From: Spirochaetes bacterium GWB1_60_80
GTDB taxonomy: Bacteria; Spirochaetota; Spirochaetia; Treponematales; UBA12059
NCBI GenBank assembly: GCA_001829185.1
Contig: MIAR01000054.1
Span: 1 to 53,417 of the forward strand
Direction: 5' to 3'
DNA: 53,417 nt
Shown: piece after piece, positions 23,454 through 32,013 of the stretch
Layout: every line of letters begins with the position of its first letter
Numbering within the stretch: position 1 is the first letter of the stretch
Position numbers and translations under genes: made by a program
Notes under the pieces: generated by a model
The model's input: the letters and a program-made list of their open reading frames with translations, nothing else
Told to the model about the DNA's origin: nothing
Database searches by the model: none

Positions 23454-23482
23454 TTGCCAAGCGGCTTAAAGCGGACTATACT
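23454..23482 (+). promoter_or_regulatory. Promoter of the amino acid decarboxylase
   Basis: TTGCCA (23454-23459) and TATACT (23477-23482) with a 17-bp spacer. The start would fall near 23489, giving a leader of about 25 nt with GAGAGG ahead of the ATG. The promoter abuts the truncated 5' end of the kinase pseudogene. Confidence 0.65.
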
Positions 23483-23513
23483 GGAACCTTATTCTGGAGT
23501 ACGAGAGGTATGC

Positions 23514-25793
23514 ATGAAAACCATCGGCAAGCGTTCCTGGCCTGTCCTGTTCGTGTCAGATCAAGTCCAGCAGCAGACCGACGAGGGCGACTGGCTGCGC
23601 GCCATCGTCCAGCACCTGACGGCCGAAAACGGCTGTACGGTCCTGTTCAGCTCGGCCTATGGCGACGCGCACGATATGGTCTACGCCCGCGAGGACCTGG
23701 GCACCATTATCGTCGACTGGGAAAGCAAGGCCTTCGGCCGCCTGCACCAGAAGAACGAGGCCCTGAACGAGGCCGACGCCGCCGCCCGCTTCGTCGCCTA
23801 CGTCCGGCGGCGCAACCGGACCATCCCCATCCTGATCCTGTCCGACCGCTCGTCGATCGAGAGCATCCCCAACCCGGTGCTGGAACTGGTCAACGGGGTA
23901 ATATGGAAGTTGACCGATACGGCGCCCTTCAACGCCGGCCGCATCGAGCGCAGCGTGGTCGACTACATGTACACCGTCCTGCCGCCTTTCTTCCGCAGCC
24001 TGGTGGAGTACGTCCACGAGTACAACTTCGCCTGGCACACCCCGGGCCACATGGGCGGGCAGGGCTTTCTAAAGAGCCCGTCCGGCACGGCCTTCCACAA
24101 GTTTTTCGGCGAAAACGTGCTGCGCGCCGACCTGTCCATCTCGGTGCCGGAGCTGGGCTCGCTGTTGGACCATACCGGCACCACCGGCGCGGCCGAGAAC
24201 TATTCCGCCCAGGTCTTCGGCGCCGACCGCTGCTACTACATCCTGAACGGCACTTCCACTGGCAACCAGGTGGTCTGGCGCAGCCAGGTCTCGCCCGGCG
24301 ACCGCTGCCTTTTGGACCGCAACTGCCACAAGTCGCTCAACCACGCCATGATCATCACCCAGGCAGTGCCGGAGTACATGGTGCCGGTGCGCAATGCCCT
24401 CGGCATCATCGGCCCGGTCGACTTTGCCAAAATCGACCAGGCCAAGGCCTACGTCATGACGGCCCTGACCAACTCCACCTACGACGGCATCTGCTACAAT
24501 ACCATATACGCCAGCCAGCACCTGCAAGGCGCCGGCATCCTACACTTCGACGAGGCCTGGTACGCCTACGCCAAGTTCCATCCCATCTACCGCGATCACT
24601 TCGGCATGGCGCTGGGCAGCCGCGACAAGCTGATCTTCTGCACCCACTCGACGCACAAGCTGCTGACCGCCTTCTCGCAGGCCTCCATGATCCTGGTTAA
24701 GTTCCCGCGCGACATCTTCGGGTCGCCCGAGAAGGAAGACGGCTTCCACGACCTGTTCAACGAGAGCTACATGATGCACGGCTCCACCTCGCCGCAGTAT
24801 TCGATGGTGGCCTCGCTGGAGGTGGCCACCAAGATGATGGACGACAACGGCAGCATCGCCCACGCCGATATTATGGAAGAAGCCATCGAGCTCCGGCGCA
24901 AGATTGCCCGCATCAAGGCCGAGGAATGCGGCGAGGGCGACTGGTTCTTCGGCATCTGGCAGCCGGAGTCGATCGTCACCAAGACCACCCAGGAGCTGAT
25001 CGAGAACCAGGCCAACTGGGTGCTGCAGCCCGGCGACGCCTGGCACGGCTTCCCGGCCGAGGGTCTGTCCGGCGCCTATACCATGCTCGACCCGATCAAG
25101 CTGACCTTCCTCTGCCCCGGCGTCGACGTGCAGGGTCGCTGGCAGGAAATGGGTGTGCCGGCGGCCATCGCCACCCGCTTCCTGGGCGACAAGGGCATCG
25201 TCTGCGAGAAGACCGACTACTACTCCTGGCTGCTGCTCAATTCGCTGGGCACCACCAAGGGCAAACAGGGCACCCTGCTGGCCGAGCTGTTCCGTTTCCG
25301 CGAGCTGTACAAGTCCAACGCGCCGCTGGAGCAGGTTTTCCCGCAGCTGGTGGCCGACTATCCGGCCCGCTACCGCGGACAGGGCCTGCAGGACCACTGC
25401 CGCCAGATGCACGGCTACATCCGCGAGCGCGGCCTGCTCGACAAGATGGTGCAATCCTCCAAGATCATTCCCGACCAGGCCTGCATCCCGGCCGAGGCTT
25501 ACCGGGCCATCGTTAAGAAGCAGGTCGAGTTCGTGCGCCTCGACGCGATCGACCCGGCTGTCAATCCACGCACCACCGCCGTCATGGTGGTGCCGTACCC
25601 GCCGGGCATTCCCATCCTGATGGGCGGCGAGATCATCAACGAGAAGACGCGCCCCATCCTGGAATACCTGCGCGAGCGCCAGAATTTCGAGAACCGCTTC
25701 CCGGGCTACTCCGGCGACATCCACGGCATCGAGCGCAGCCAGCCGGATGCCGATGGCCAGGTCTGGTTCGAGTTCATGCTCATCAAGCAGTAA
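23514..25793 (+). CDS. Orn/Lys/Arg decarboxylase (PLP, acid-inducible type)
   Basis: 759-residue fold-type I PLP enzyme. Residues about 1-130 are the receiver-like wing domain of the large inducible decarboxylases. The PLP domain includes HTPGHMGG, NGTSTGNQ, LDRNCHKS, DEAWYAYAKFHP and the Schiff-base lysine K382 in THSTHKLL. The C-terminal domain follows. Length agrees with AdiA, LdcI and SpeC. Family members decarboxylate a basic amino acid to a polyamine or agmatine, consuming a proton. Arginine is my first guess, but substrate cannot be set from sequence by eye. The ATG follows GAGAGG; a longer frame from 23355 is antisense to the pseudogene. No antiporter is adjacent. Confidence 0.95.
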   Translation: MKTIGKRSWPVLFVSDQVQQQTDEGDWLRAIVQHLTAENGCTVLFSSAYGDAHDMVYAREDLGTIIVDWESKAFGRLHQKNEALNEADAAARFVAYVRRRNRTIPILILSDRSSIESIPNPVLELVNGVIWKLTDTAPFNAGRIERSVVDYMYTVLPPFFRSLVEYVHEYNFAWHTPGHMGGQGFLKSPSGTAFHKFFGENVLRADLSISVPELGSLLDHTGTTGAAENYSAQVFGADRCYYILNGTSTGNQVVWRSQVSPGDRCLLDRNCHKSLNHAMIITQAVPEYMVPVRNALGIIGPVDFAKIDQAKAYVMTALTNSTYDGICYNTIYASQHLQGAGILHFDEAWYAYAKFHPIYRDHFGMALGSRDKLIFCTHSTHKLLTAFSQASMILVKFPRDIFGSPEKEDGFHDLFNESYMMHGSTSPQYSMVASLEVATKMMDDNGSIAHADIMEEAIELRRKIARIKAEECGEGDWFFGIWQPESIVTKTTQELIENQANWVLQPGDAWHGFPAEGLSGAYTMLDPIKLTFLCPGVDVQGRWQEMGVPAAIATRFLGDKGIVCEKTDYYSWLLLNSLGTTKGKQGTLLAELFRFRELYKSNAPLEQVFPQLVADYPARYRGQGLQDHCRQMHGYIRERGLLDKMVQSSKIIPDQACIPAEAYRAIVKKQVEFVRLDAIDPAVNPRTTAVMVVPYPPGIPILMGGEIINEKTRPILEYLRERQNFENRFPGYSGDIHGIERSQPDADGQVWFEFMLIKQ

Positions 25794-25835
25794 TCGATCG
25801 ATACCTGGCCGCCGGAGCGGCCGAAGGAGGCGAAT

Positions 25836-26732
25836 ATGGCCATGACGACACGGCAAGCGGTTCTGGTACTGCGCGGCCGGACGACCCGGGACGGCGCCGG
25901 CGTCAAGCTGCAGCGCATTTTCAGCCACCAAGAGGCGGAACGTCTCGACCCCTTCCTGCTGCTGGACGCCTTCGGTTCGGACGACCCGGCCGACTACCTG
26001 CCCGGCTTCCCGATGCACCCGCACCGCGGCATCGAGACCGTGACCTACCTTCTGGCCGGGTCGGTGCGGCACCGCGACTCGCTGGGCAACGGCGGCGTCA
26101 TCGGGCCGGGCGACCTGCAATGGATGAGCGCCGGCTCGGGCATCATTCACGAGGAGATGCCGCAGGCCTCGCCGGTCGGCGTCCACGGTCTGCAGCTGTG
26201 GGTAAACCTAGCGCCGGCGCAGAAGATGCGGCCACCGGCCTACCGTGGGATAGTGGCGGCCCAGGTTTCGGCAGTGCCGGTGGGCGGCGGCAGCGTCCGG
26301 CTGTTGGCCGGCGAATGGAACGGCCGGCGCGGGCCGGTGGCCGGCGTGGCCGGCGATCCGGCGTACCTGGATGTCCAACTTGAGGCCGGCAGCCGGTTCG
26401 CGCTGGACATCGCCTCTGGCCGCACCGCTTTCGCCTACCTGATAGACGGCAGCCTGGCCGTGGCGCCGCCAGCCGACGCGGCGTCGGGCGGCGGGGCCGG
26501 CTTGGTCTACCACGAGGCCGGCAGCTGCCTGTTGCTGGGCGATGGTCAGATAGCCGCTTTCCTGGCCGGCCCGGCCGGCAGCCGTTTCATCGTGGCCCAC
26601 GCCCCGCCGATCGGGGCGCCGATCGCCTGGGGCGGCCCCATCGTCATGAATACCCAGGCAGAGCTGGACACGGCCTTCCGCGAACTGGAAGCGGGCACCT
26701 TCATCAAAACCAAGCCGGCCGGTGGCGGCTGA
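25836..26732 (+). CDS. Pirin family cupin protein
   Basis: 298-residue bicupin. The N-terminal cupin carries the metal-binding set MHPHRGIETVTY and GSGIIHEE, so the His-His-His-Glu site is intact. The pirin-specific FDPFLLLD-like segment appears as LDPFLLLDAFGSDD. The C-terminal cupin has no metal ligands, as usual. Pirins include quercetinase-like dioxygenases and redox regulators; the role here is unknown. GGAGG precedes the ATG by five bases. A strong terminator follows at 26768-26806. Confidence 0.94.
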   Translation: MAMTTRQAVLVLRGRTTRDGAGVKLQRIFSHQEAERLDPFLLLDAFGSDDPADYLPGFPMHPHRGIETVTYLLAGSVRHRDSLGNGGVIGPGDLQWMSAGSGIIHEEMPQASPVGVHGLQLWVNLAPAQKMRPPAYRGIVAAQVSAVPVGGGSVRLLAGEWNGRRGPVAGVAGDPAYLDVQLEAGSRFALDIASGRTAFAYLIDGSLAVAPPADAASGGGAGLVYHEAGSCLLLGDGQIAAFLAGPAGSRFIVAHAPPIGAPIAWGGPIVMNTQAELDTAFRELEAGTFIKTKPAGGG

Positions 26733-26767
26733 AACGTCAGCCGACAGACTCCTCGGGCTAGGCACAA

Positions 26768-26806
26768 GCGATCAGGCGGCTGGTTTTGCCTGGTCGCATT
26801 TTTTTT
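26768..26806 (+). terminator. Rho-independent terminator after pirin
   Basis: Stem arms GCGATCAGGC (26768-26777) and GCCTGGTCGC (26788-26797) pair over 10 bp with one T-G pair, followed by A and eight Ts. Confidence 0.8.
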
Positions 26807-26816
26807 ATCTTTTTAC

Positions 26817-26858
26817 TTGTGTCATTTAATATAATGTCGTATAATAACCGTAACACAA
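26817..26858 (+). promoter_or_regulatory. Promoter and dyad of the PaaX-like regulator
   Basis: A perfect TATAAT (26840-26845) is 17 bp from TTGTGT (26817-26822). TTGTGT is mirrored by ACACAA at 26853-26858 on the other side of the -10, giving a spaced inverted repeat across the promoter. PaaX-type repressors often control their own operon through such dyads, so autoregulation is plausible. Confidence 0.5.
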
Positions 26859-26883
26859 TAAAATGTTGTAGTAAGCGGAGGTA

Positions 26884-27849
26884 ATTACGCCTGGTTCGAC
26901 CGAATTCCTGATATTCAGCCTCTATGCCGCCATCTTCGAGCACCATCCCAAGGGCTTTTCCTTGTCCTGCCTTTGCGCTTTGCTGGAACCGCTCGACATT
27001 TCGCCCCAGGCAGCGCGGCTGACCTTGTCGCGCATGCGCCAGAAGGGCTATTTCTTCACCCGGCGGCAGGGGCGCCACAGCTTCTACTTCCTGACCGCAC
27101 CCGGTTTGGCGGAGATCACCACCACCGAGGGGCGCAGCCTGCTCCGGGGCGCGCCGCCGGCCTGGGATGGCCGCTTCCATATGGTGTCGTACGAAGTGCC
27201 GGAGGCGCTGCGCGAACAGCGCCAGAACCTGACCACGCTTTTGCGTCAGGCCGGCTTGGGCCGAGCCGCGGCCGGGCTGTGGGCCAGCGCCTATCCTTTG
27301 CCGGGAAGGCTGGCCGCCAGCCTGGAGGCCAGCGAGAGCGCCGGCCTAGTAACTAGGTACCTGGCCGAGCTGCAGGGCGACGCGGCGGCTTTCGCCCGGC
27401 GCATCTGGCGGCTGGACGAGGCGGTTGGACGGCTGGAGGCCTTTCTGACCCAGTACCGTTCGGCGCTGGCCGAGTACCGGGCCGCCGGGGAAAAGGCGGC
27501 CGGGGAAAAGGCGGCCGCCGGCCGGGCCGGGCGGAGTCCAGCTGGGCACCGCGGGCAGCCTGGCCGGTCCGGGCCGGCTGAATGTTTCCGCCGATACTTT
27601 TTCCTGCTCGGCGACTTCATCCCGCTGATGGCCTCGTTGCCGCCGGTGCCGCCGGGGCTGCTGCCCGCCAATTGGCCGGCCGCCGCCGCCCATGAACTTT
27701 TCCTTGCCTGCCGCCAGGCCGTGCACGATGGGGCCGAGGCCTATGTCGACGCGGTCTATGTGCCTTTCGACGATAGCGGGGAGAGCGCGGCCGAGGCCGC
27801 CGCCCGCGCAAACCAGGAGGAGATCGATGAACATGAACCGGAAAACTGA
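26884..27849 (+). CDS. PaaX-like transcriptional regulator with non-canonical start codon
   Basis: About 321 residues. The N-terminal winged-helix region (FLIFSLYAAIFEHHPKGF, then SPQAARLTLSRMRQKGYF) matches the PaaX repressor layout, followed by a central GRFHMVSYEVPEALREQR segment and a helical C-terminal domain. The frame is open from 26875 but has no ATG, GTG or TTG until 26962, which would remove part of the DNA-binding domain. GGAGG lies at 26877-26881, so initiation at ATT (26884) or ACG (26887) is the likely reading. A low-complexity Gly/Lys/Arg insert (GEKAAGEKAAAGRAGR) lies near residue 205. It overlaps the next gene by 23 bases, so it probably regulates that gene. The ligand is unknown. 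Confidence 0.75.
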   Translation: MTPGSTEFLIFSLYAAIFEHHPKGFSLSCLCALLEPLDISPQAARLTLSRMRQKGYFFTRRQGRHSFYFLTAPGLAEITTTEGRSLLRGAPPAWDGRFHMVSYEVPEALREQRQNLTTLLRQAGLGRAAAGLWASAYPLPGRLAASLEASESAGLVTRYLAELQGDAAAFARRIWRLDEAVGRLEAFLTQYRSALAEYRAAGEKAAGEKAAAGRAGRSPAGHRGQPGRSGPAECFRRYFFLLGDFIPLMASLPPVPPGLLPANWPAAAAHELFLACRQAVHDGAEAYVDAVYVPFDDSGESAAEAAARANQEEIDEHEPEN

Positions 27850-30253
27850 AACCGTCCGCCGCCCAGCGGCCCGTGGCTTGCCGCTGGCCATTCTGCTGGC
27901 CCTGGCTGGGCTGGCCGCCGCCGCGCTGCTGGTAACCTGCTGCAGCGGCACCAGCCGCCCGACCTTGCCGGCCGAGCCCGTGGCCTTTGCCCCGGCCGTT
28001 GAGCCGAATCCGGCGCGCTGGCAGGCCGCCCGCGGTACCGCCCTTTTGGTAGTGGACTTGCAGCGGGCGTACATGCCCGCGGCGCGCCAGGCCCAGATAT
28101 TGGCCACCGTCCAGAGCCTGGTGGCGGCGGCCGACGCGGCCGGCGCGCCGGTGATTTGGGTCTACAACCAGGAAGGCTCCGTCCGGCCCGGCAGCCCGGC
28201 TTTCGAGCTGGTAGAGCCGCTGGCGCCGGCCGCCCACCACTACAAGGTCGTCAAGCAGACCGCCAGCGCCTTCGCGGGCACCGATCTGGAGGCCATCCTG
28301 ACGGAGGCCGGCGTCGGCCGCCTAGTCATCTGCGGCCTGGCCAGCACGATATGCGTCCGGGCCACGGTGGACAGCGCCGTCAGCTTGGATTATCACACCG
28401 TGGTGGTAGCCGACGCCCACACCGTGCCGTCCAGCGTCGGCGGCGCCGCCGACATCGCCGACATGAACGAGCGCTGGCGCGCCGACGAGCGCATCGAGCT
28501 GTTGCCGGCCAACGCGGTCAGCTTTGACGCCCGGCCGCTGGCCGCGCTTGGCCTGGGCGCCGCCGACTGGTCGGTATCGCCCGACTTCGCCGGCCGGCTG
28601 GACGCCGATTTCCAGGCCTGGCTGCGGCTGTTGCCGGAGAATGCCACCGACCTGGGCCTGACCGGCTGGGTGGAGCAGGACGACACGCTGATGAACGGCT
28701 TGTCGCCCCAGGCCGTCGCGGCGCTGCAGGCCCAGGAGCGGCTGATGCTGCAGCATCTGCAGGCCGAGGACCGCAGCGGCCTGAGCGCTGGCGACCTGCT
28801 CAGCTTGCTGGCCTGCCAGCGGGCGCTGGAGGATACGGTGGCCCTGCAGCGCTTCACGGAGTACGATTACCTGGTCAATCCGACCGTCTTCGGCATCAGC
28901 TATTCGGTCTACGGCCTGTTCAGCAATTCCCAGCCGCTGGCCACGCCGGTTCAAGCCGAAGCCTACGTCACCCGCTTGTCGGCCCTGGCCGGCAAGTTGG
29001 CGGAAGCCGCCGCCGCCATGGAACGCCGCACCAGATCCCGCCTGATCGCGCCGCGCATCGTGCTGCAAAGCGCCCTGCCGGACCTCGAGGCCCTGGCCAA
29101 CGCCAGCGCCACCGATTTTTACCAGATCCTGTCCGACAAGCTGGCGGCCATGGCCGGCCTGGCGGCGGCCGACCGCGAGGATCTGCTGACCCGGGCCGGC
29201 GATATCATCGCCAGTGCCGTCATTCCGGCCGCCCAGCGCCTGTCCGCGGCCGTCTCTGCCCAGCTGGAGCGGGCCAAGGACGAGGTCGGCGCCTGGACTC
29301 TGCCGGATGGCGCCGACTACTACCAGGCCCTGCTGCGCGCCAAGACCACCACCGACCTGACGCCGCAGCAGATCCACGATAGGGGTCTGGCCGCCCTGGA
29401 AACCATCCATGCCGAAATCCTGCGCGTCGGCCTGGCTGGCGGCCTGGCCGGCAGCACCCCCATGGCGATGGTCGGCCAGGCTTTTTCGGCCGCCAACAAC
29501 GTCGGCCCCGACGAGGCGCTGCGCCTCTATACCGAGGGCCTGGCTGCGGTCCAGGGCCTGGTCCGGCCCTACTTCCCTGATTTTCCGACCGCGCCGGTCG
29601 AGGTACGCACCGCGCCGCAGGGCGGCTACTATGCGCCTGCGCCGCTGGACGGCTCGCGCCCCGGCGTCTTCTTCGTGGCCGCCGGCGCCGGCGCCAACCG
29701 GGCCGGCATCCCGACCCTGCTGCACCACGAGACCATCCCCGGCCACCACCTGCAGATGGCCACCAACAACCAGCTGGTCCTGCCGACCGCCCGCAAGCTG
29801 TTGTACTTCGAGGCCTACACCGAGGGCTGGGCGCTGTACGCCGAGCGCCTGATGGCCGAGCTGGGCGCCTACGACGGCGACCCGGTCGGCAACATTGGCC
29901 GGCTGCAGGCCGAGGCCTTCCGGGCGGCCCGCCTGGTGGTCGACACCGGCCTGCACACCATGCAGTGGACGATGGACCAGGCGGTCGACTTCATGATGGT
30001 ACAAGCCTTCATGCCGCGCCGCGCCGCCGAGAACGAGGTGGTGCGCTACATCAGCCTACCGGCCCAGTCCACCAGCTACTACATCGGCTTCCTCAAATTC
30101 CTGGAGCTGCGCGACAAGGCGCGCGCTGCGCTGGGCGACGGCTTCAGCCTGGCGGCCTTCCACCGCACCGTGCTGAGCTGCGGCCCAGTGCCCTTCGACG
30201 TGCTGGAGGCGGTCGTCGACCGCTACATCGCGCAAGCCCTGGCCGGGCGTTGA
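27827..30253 (+). CDS. Exported fusion: isochorismatase-like hydrolase plus DUF885 metallopeptidase-like domain
   Basis: 808 residues. A hydrophobic N-terminal segment (about 18-39) ending LVTCC suggests a lipoprotein or membrane anchor. Residues about 68-235 form an isochorismatase-type cysteine hydrolase with the triad D77 (LLVVDLQ), K143 (VVKQTASAF) and C176 (ASTICVRA). Residues about 250-805 are a DUF885 domain with the zinc-binding HETIPGHH (634-641) and E666 in TEGWALYAERL. Both active sites look intact. DUF885 proteins are normally about 550-600 residues without this N-terminal enzyme. AGGAGG precedes the ATG by six bases. It is coupled to the PaaX-like gene, which may sense its substrate or product. 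An amidase followed by a peptidase step outside the membrane is my inference. Confidence 0.9.
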   Translation: MNMNRKTETVRRPAARGLPLAILLALAGLAAAALLVTCCSGTSRPTLPAEPVAFAPAVEPNPARWQAARGTALLVVDLQRAYMPAARQAQILATVQSLVAAADAAGAPVIWVYNQEGSVRPGSPAFELVEPLAPAAHHYKVVKQTASAFAGTDLEAILTEAGVGRLVICGLASTICVRATVDSAVSLDYHTVVVADAHTVPSSVGGAADIADMNERWRADERIELLPANAVSFDARPLAALGLGAADWSVSPDFAGRLDADFQAWLRLLPENATDLGLTGWVEQDDTLMNGLSPQAVAALQAQERLMLQHLQAEDRSGLSAGDLLSLLACQRALEDTVALQRFTEYDYLVNPTVFGISYSVYGLFSNSQPLATPVQAEAYVTRLSALAGKLAEAAAAMERRTRSRLIAPRIVLQSALPDLEALANASATDFYQILSDKLAAMAGLAAADREDLLTRAGDIIASAVIPAAQRLSAAVSAQLERAKDEVGAWTLPDGADYYQALLRAKTTTDLTPQQIHDRGLAALETIHAEILRVGLAGGLAGSTPMAMVGQAFSAANNVGPDEALRLYTEGLAAVQGLVRPYFPDFPTAPVEVRTAPQGGYYAPAPLDGSRPGVFFVAAGAGANRAGIPTLLHHETIPGHHLQMATNNQLVLPTARKLLYFEAYTEGWALYAERLMAELGAYDGDPVGNIGRLQAEAFRAARLVVDTGLHTMQWTMDQAVDFMMVQAFMPRRAAENEVVRYISLPAQSTSYYIGFLKFLELRDKARAALGDGFSLAAFHRTVLSCGPVPFDVLEAVVDRYIAQALAGR

Positions 30254-30293
30254 GCTTGGACGGCCGGGACGTAATTAAATTATCAAGGAGCGC

Positions 30294-30938
30294 ATGATGA
30301 GGGCCATGAGCAGGATATGGTTGGCTGTCTGTCTGCTGGGTTTGACGGCGGCCGGCCTCGGCGCCAGCGGCGAGGCCGCCGAATACCGCGACGCCGGCGG
30401 CAATCTATACGGCACGGTGCAGCTGGGCACCCAAGTCTGGATGACGTCCAACTACCGCTGCGCCATCGCCGGCGACGGCACGGCCTTGATCAAAGGCGGC
30501 GACGTCCGCGGTGGCAGCATCGCCGCCCGCTATTACAATTTCGAAGTGGCCGGCGGCGAAGGCGTCGAGACCAATCCGGTCTTTTACAACTGGCCCGGCG
30601 CCCAGGCGGCCGTGCCGTCTGGTTGGCACATCCCCAGCGAGGCGGAGTGGGAAACCCTGTTGGCCTGGCTGGCGCTGGACGGCCAGGGCGGACCCGGTAC
30701 CGACGCCGTGGCCAAGCTGCTCGGCCCGGACAGCAGCTCCGGTTTGGACTTCCTGTACAGCGGCAGCTGGGACGCCGGCAGCTTCTTTGCGCGCGGTACC
30801 TACGCCTCGTTCTGGACCTCCACCCAGTATCCGCGCGACGCCCGCGACATGTGGCAATACCGCTTCGCCGCCACTGGCCACTCCAAGACCTGGCTGGACA
30901 AGCGCTGCGCCTTCAGCCTACGCCTGGTCAGGGATTGA
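30294..30938 (+). CDS. Secreted FISUMP-domain protein
   Basis: 214 residues with a signal peptide (about 1-29) and then a Fibrobacter-succinogenes-type major paralogous (FISUMP) domain. Hallmarks are YGTVQLGTQVWMTSNYR near the start, WHIPSEAEWETLL in the middle, FWTSTQYP and the final FSLRLVRD. The domain is common in extracytoplasmic proteins and its function is unknown. AAGGAG stands three bases before the first ATG. It lies 40 bases after the fusion gene and may share its transcript. It is followed by convergent terminators. Confidence 0.92.
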   Translation: MMRAMSRIWLAVCLLGLTAAGLGASGEAAEYRDAGGNLYGTVQLGTQVWMTSNYRCAIAGDGTALIKGGDVRGGSIAARYYNFEVAGGEGVETNPVFYNWPGAQAAVPSGWHIPSEAEWETLLAWLALDGQGGPGTDAVAKLLGPDSSSGLDFLYSGSWDAGSFFARGTYASFWTSTQYPRDARDMWQYRFAATGHSKTWLDKRCAFSLRLVRD

Positions 30939-30949
30939 AGCCGCGGAAT

Positions 30950-31010
30950 AAAAAAGGGGTGACCCGGTCAGTGCCGGGTCGCCCGTGCCGTTTCCGGCGC
31001 CGGAATTTTT
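30950..31010. terminator. Back-to-back terminators between FISUMP and DUF4382 genes
   Basis: For the plus strand the perfect palindrome TTCCGGCGCCGGAA (30992-31005) is followed by five Ts. For the minus strand the stem GACCCGG/CCGGGTC (30961-30967, 30974-30980) is followed, after ACCCC, by a run of Ts (A-run 30950-30955 on the plus strand). Each gene thus has its own terminator. Confidence 0.75.
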
Positions 31011-31860
31011 AGTCGGCGCTGGCCAGGTCGACGCCCGGGGTAGTGGCGCCCTCGGTCACCACGACATCGTCGAGCAGCTTCAGGATGGTATTGTCCAGCG
31101 GGTTAACCGCCACCAGGCTGTAACTGCCTGCGTCCATGAAGGCCAGCACGAAGCTGCCGTCGGCCTTGGCGGCCGCGCTGGTGTAGGCGCCGGTGAACAG
31201 CAGGCCATCCGCGTTGGCGGCGGTTTCGGTCGCTTCCACCCAGCTGCCGGCGGTGTAGGCGTAGACCACTGAGCCAAGCGGGGCGCTGCCGCTGATGCGT
31301 CCGGCTTCGTTGTCGACGATGGCCCGCAGCACCGGCTTCAGGATGTAGGTTGGCGTGGCCTCGCCGGTGCGAACCAGCGACTTGCGCAGGTCAAAGTCGA
31401 CGGTGATGACCACCGCGCCGGACAGCGGTACCTGGAAGGCATTGACGATCTTCAGTCCGCTGTTCGAGGGCAGGGTGGCCTGGTACTCGACCGTGTCATC
31501 GGTAACCACCACGCTGTCCACTGTCAGGCGGATCTGGTTGATCTGGCTGCCGCCGGTGATGGCGAGCTCGCCCAGGCTCTCGGCCAGGCCGTTCTGCAAG
31601 TCGAGCAGGTGGATGGCCAGCGGCGGGTCAATGACGATGAGCTGCCACGAGCCGTGTCCGTCGGCGATTGTAGCGTCGGCGCTTTCATTGACTGCCACTT
31701 GGCTGACGGTGACCACCACGTCGGTGATCGTGGCGGCGTCGACTGGGGCATCGGTAATGGCGAAGCCGACGCTGACGGGCAGGCCGTCGCTGCAGGACGG
31801 CAGGGCCAGGGCGAGGGCGAAGAGCAAGCCGGTCATCAAGATGACGCTAATCCGTTTCAT
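31009..31860 (-). CDS. DUF4382 domain lipoprotein
   Basis: 283 residues. A signal segment ends in the lipobox LPSC (Cys about 23). The DUF4382 core follows (SVGFAITDAPVDAATITDVVVTV..., LDLQNGLAESLGEL, INQIRLTVD). After it comes a carboxypeptidase-regulatory-like beta domain (GSVVYAYTAGSW..., GSFVLAFMDAGSYSLVAVNP). Start ATG has AGGAGG five bases upstream. An upstream extension to 32004 is rejected. Such lipoproteins are cell-surface proteins of unknown role. Its gene is divergent from the ECF sigma gene and could belong to that regulon. Confidence 0.9.
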   Translation of the reverse strand: MKRISVILMTGLLFALALALPSCSDGLPVSVGFAITDAPVDAATITDVVVTVSQVAVNESADATIADGHGSWQLIVIDPPLAIHLLDLQNGLAESLGELAITGGSQINQIRLTVDSVVVTDDTVEYQATLPSNSGLKIVNAFQVPLSGAVVITVDFDLRKSLVRTGEATPTYILKPVLRAIVDNEAGRISGSAPLGSVVYAYTAGSWVEATETAANADGLLFTGAYTSAAAKADGSFVLAFMDAGSYSLVAVNPLDNTILKLLDDVVVTEGATTPGVDLASAD

Positions 31861-31979
31861 AAGAACCTCCTGTGCTAGCCGGAGCTGACATGCTGTCGGC
31901 GGGCCGGCGCTTGGTATACCTCCGGCCGGCCCGGTCGGTTGCGGCTGAACTGCTTTTTTTTGTGTGTTTGGCCGGCTAC

Positions 31980-32007
31980 TTGAAAAATGAGCCGATTGGG
32001 GCATACT
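31980..32007 (+). promoter_or_regulatory. Candidate ECF sigma gene promoter, possibly leaderless
   Basis: TTGAAA (31980-31985) and CATACT (32002-32007) are 16 bp apart. The ATG at 32014 is only seven bases after the -10 box, where transcription would start. Confidence 0.4.
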
Positions 32008-32013
32008 AGGAGC

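Noticed and set aside
24540-26186. 548-codon minus-strand frame opposite the decarboxylase and pirin genes
   Set aside because: It is low in recognisable motifs, rich in Val/Asp/Gly as expected from antisense of GC3-rich genes, and spans two real genes.
28322-30004. 560-codon minus-strand frame opposite the isochorismatase-DUF885 gene
   Set aside because: Antisense shadow; the plus strand encodes intact catalytic motifs of two families.
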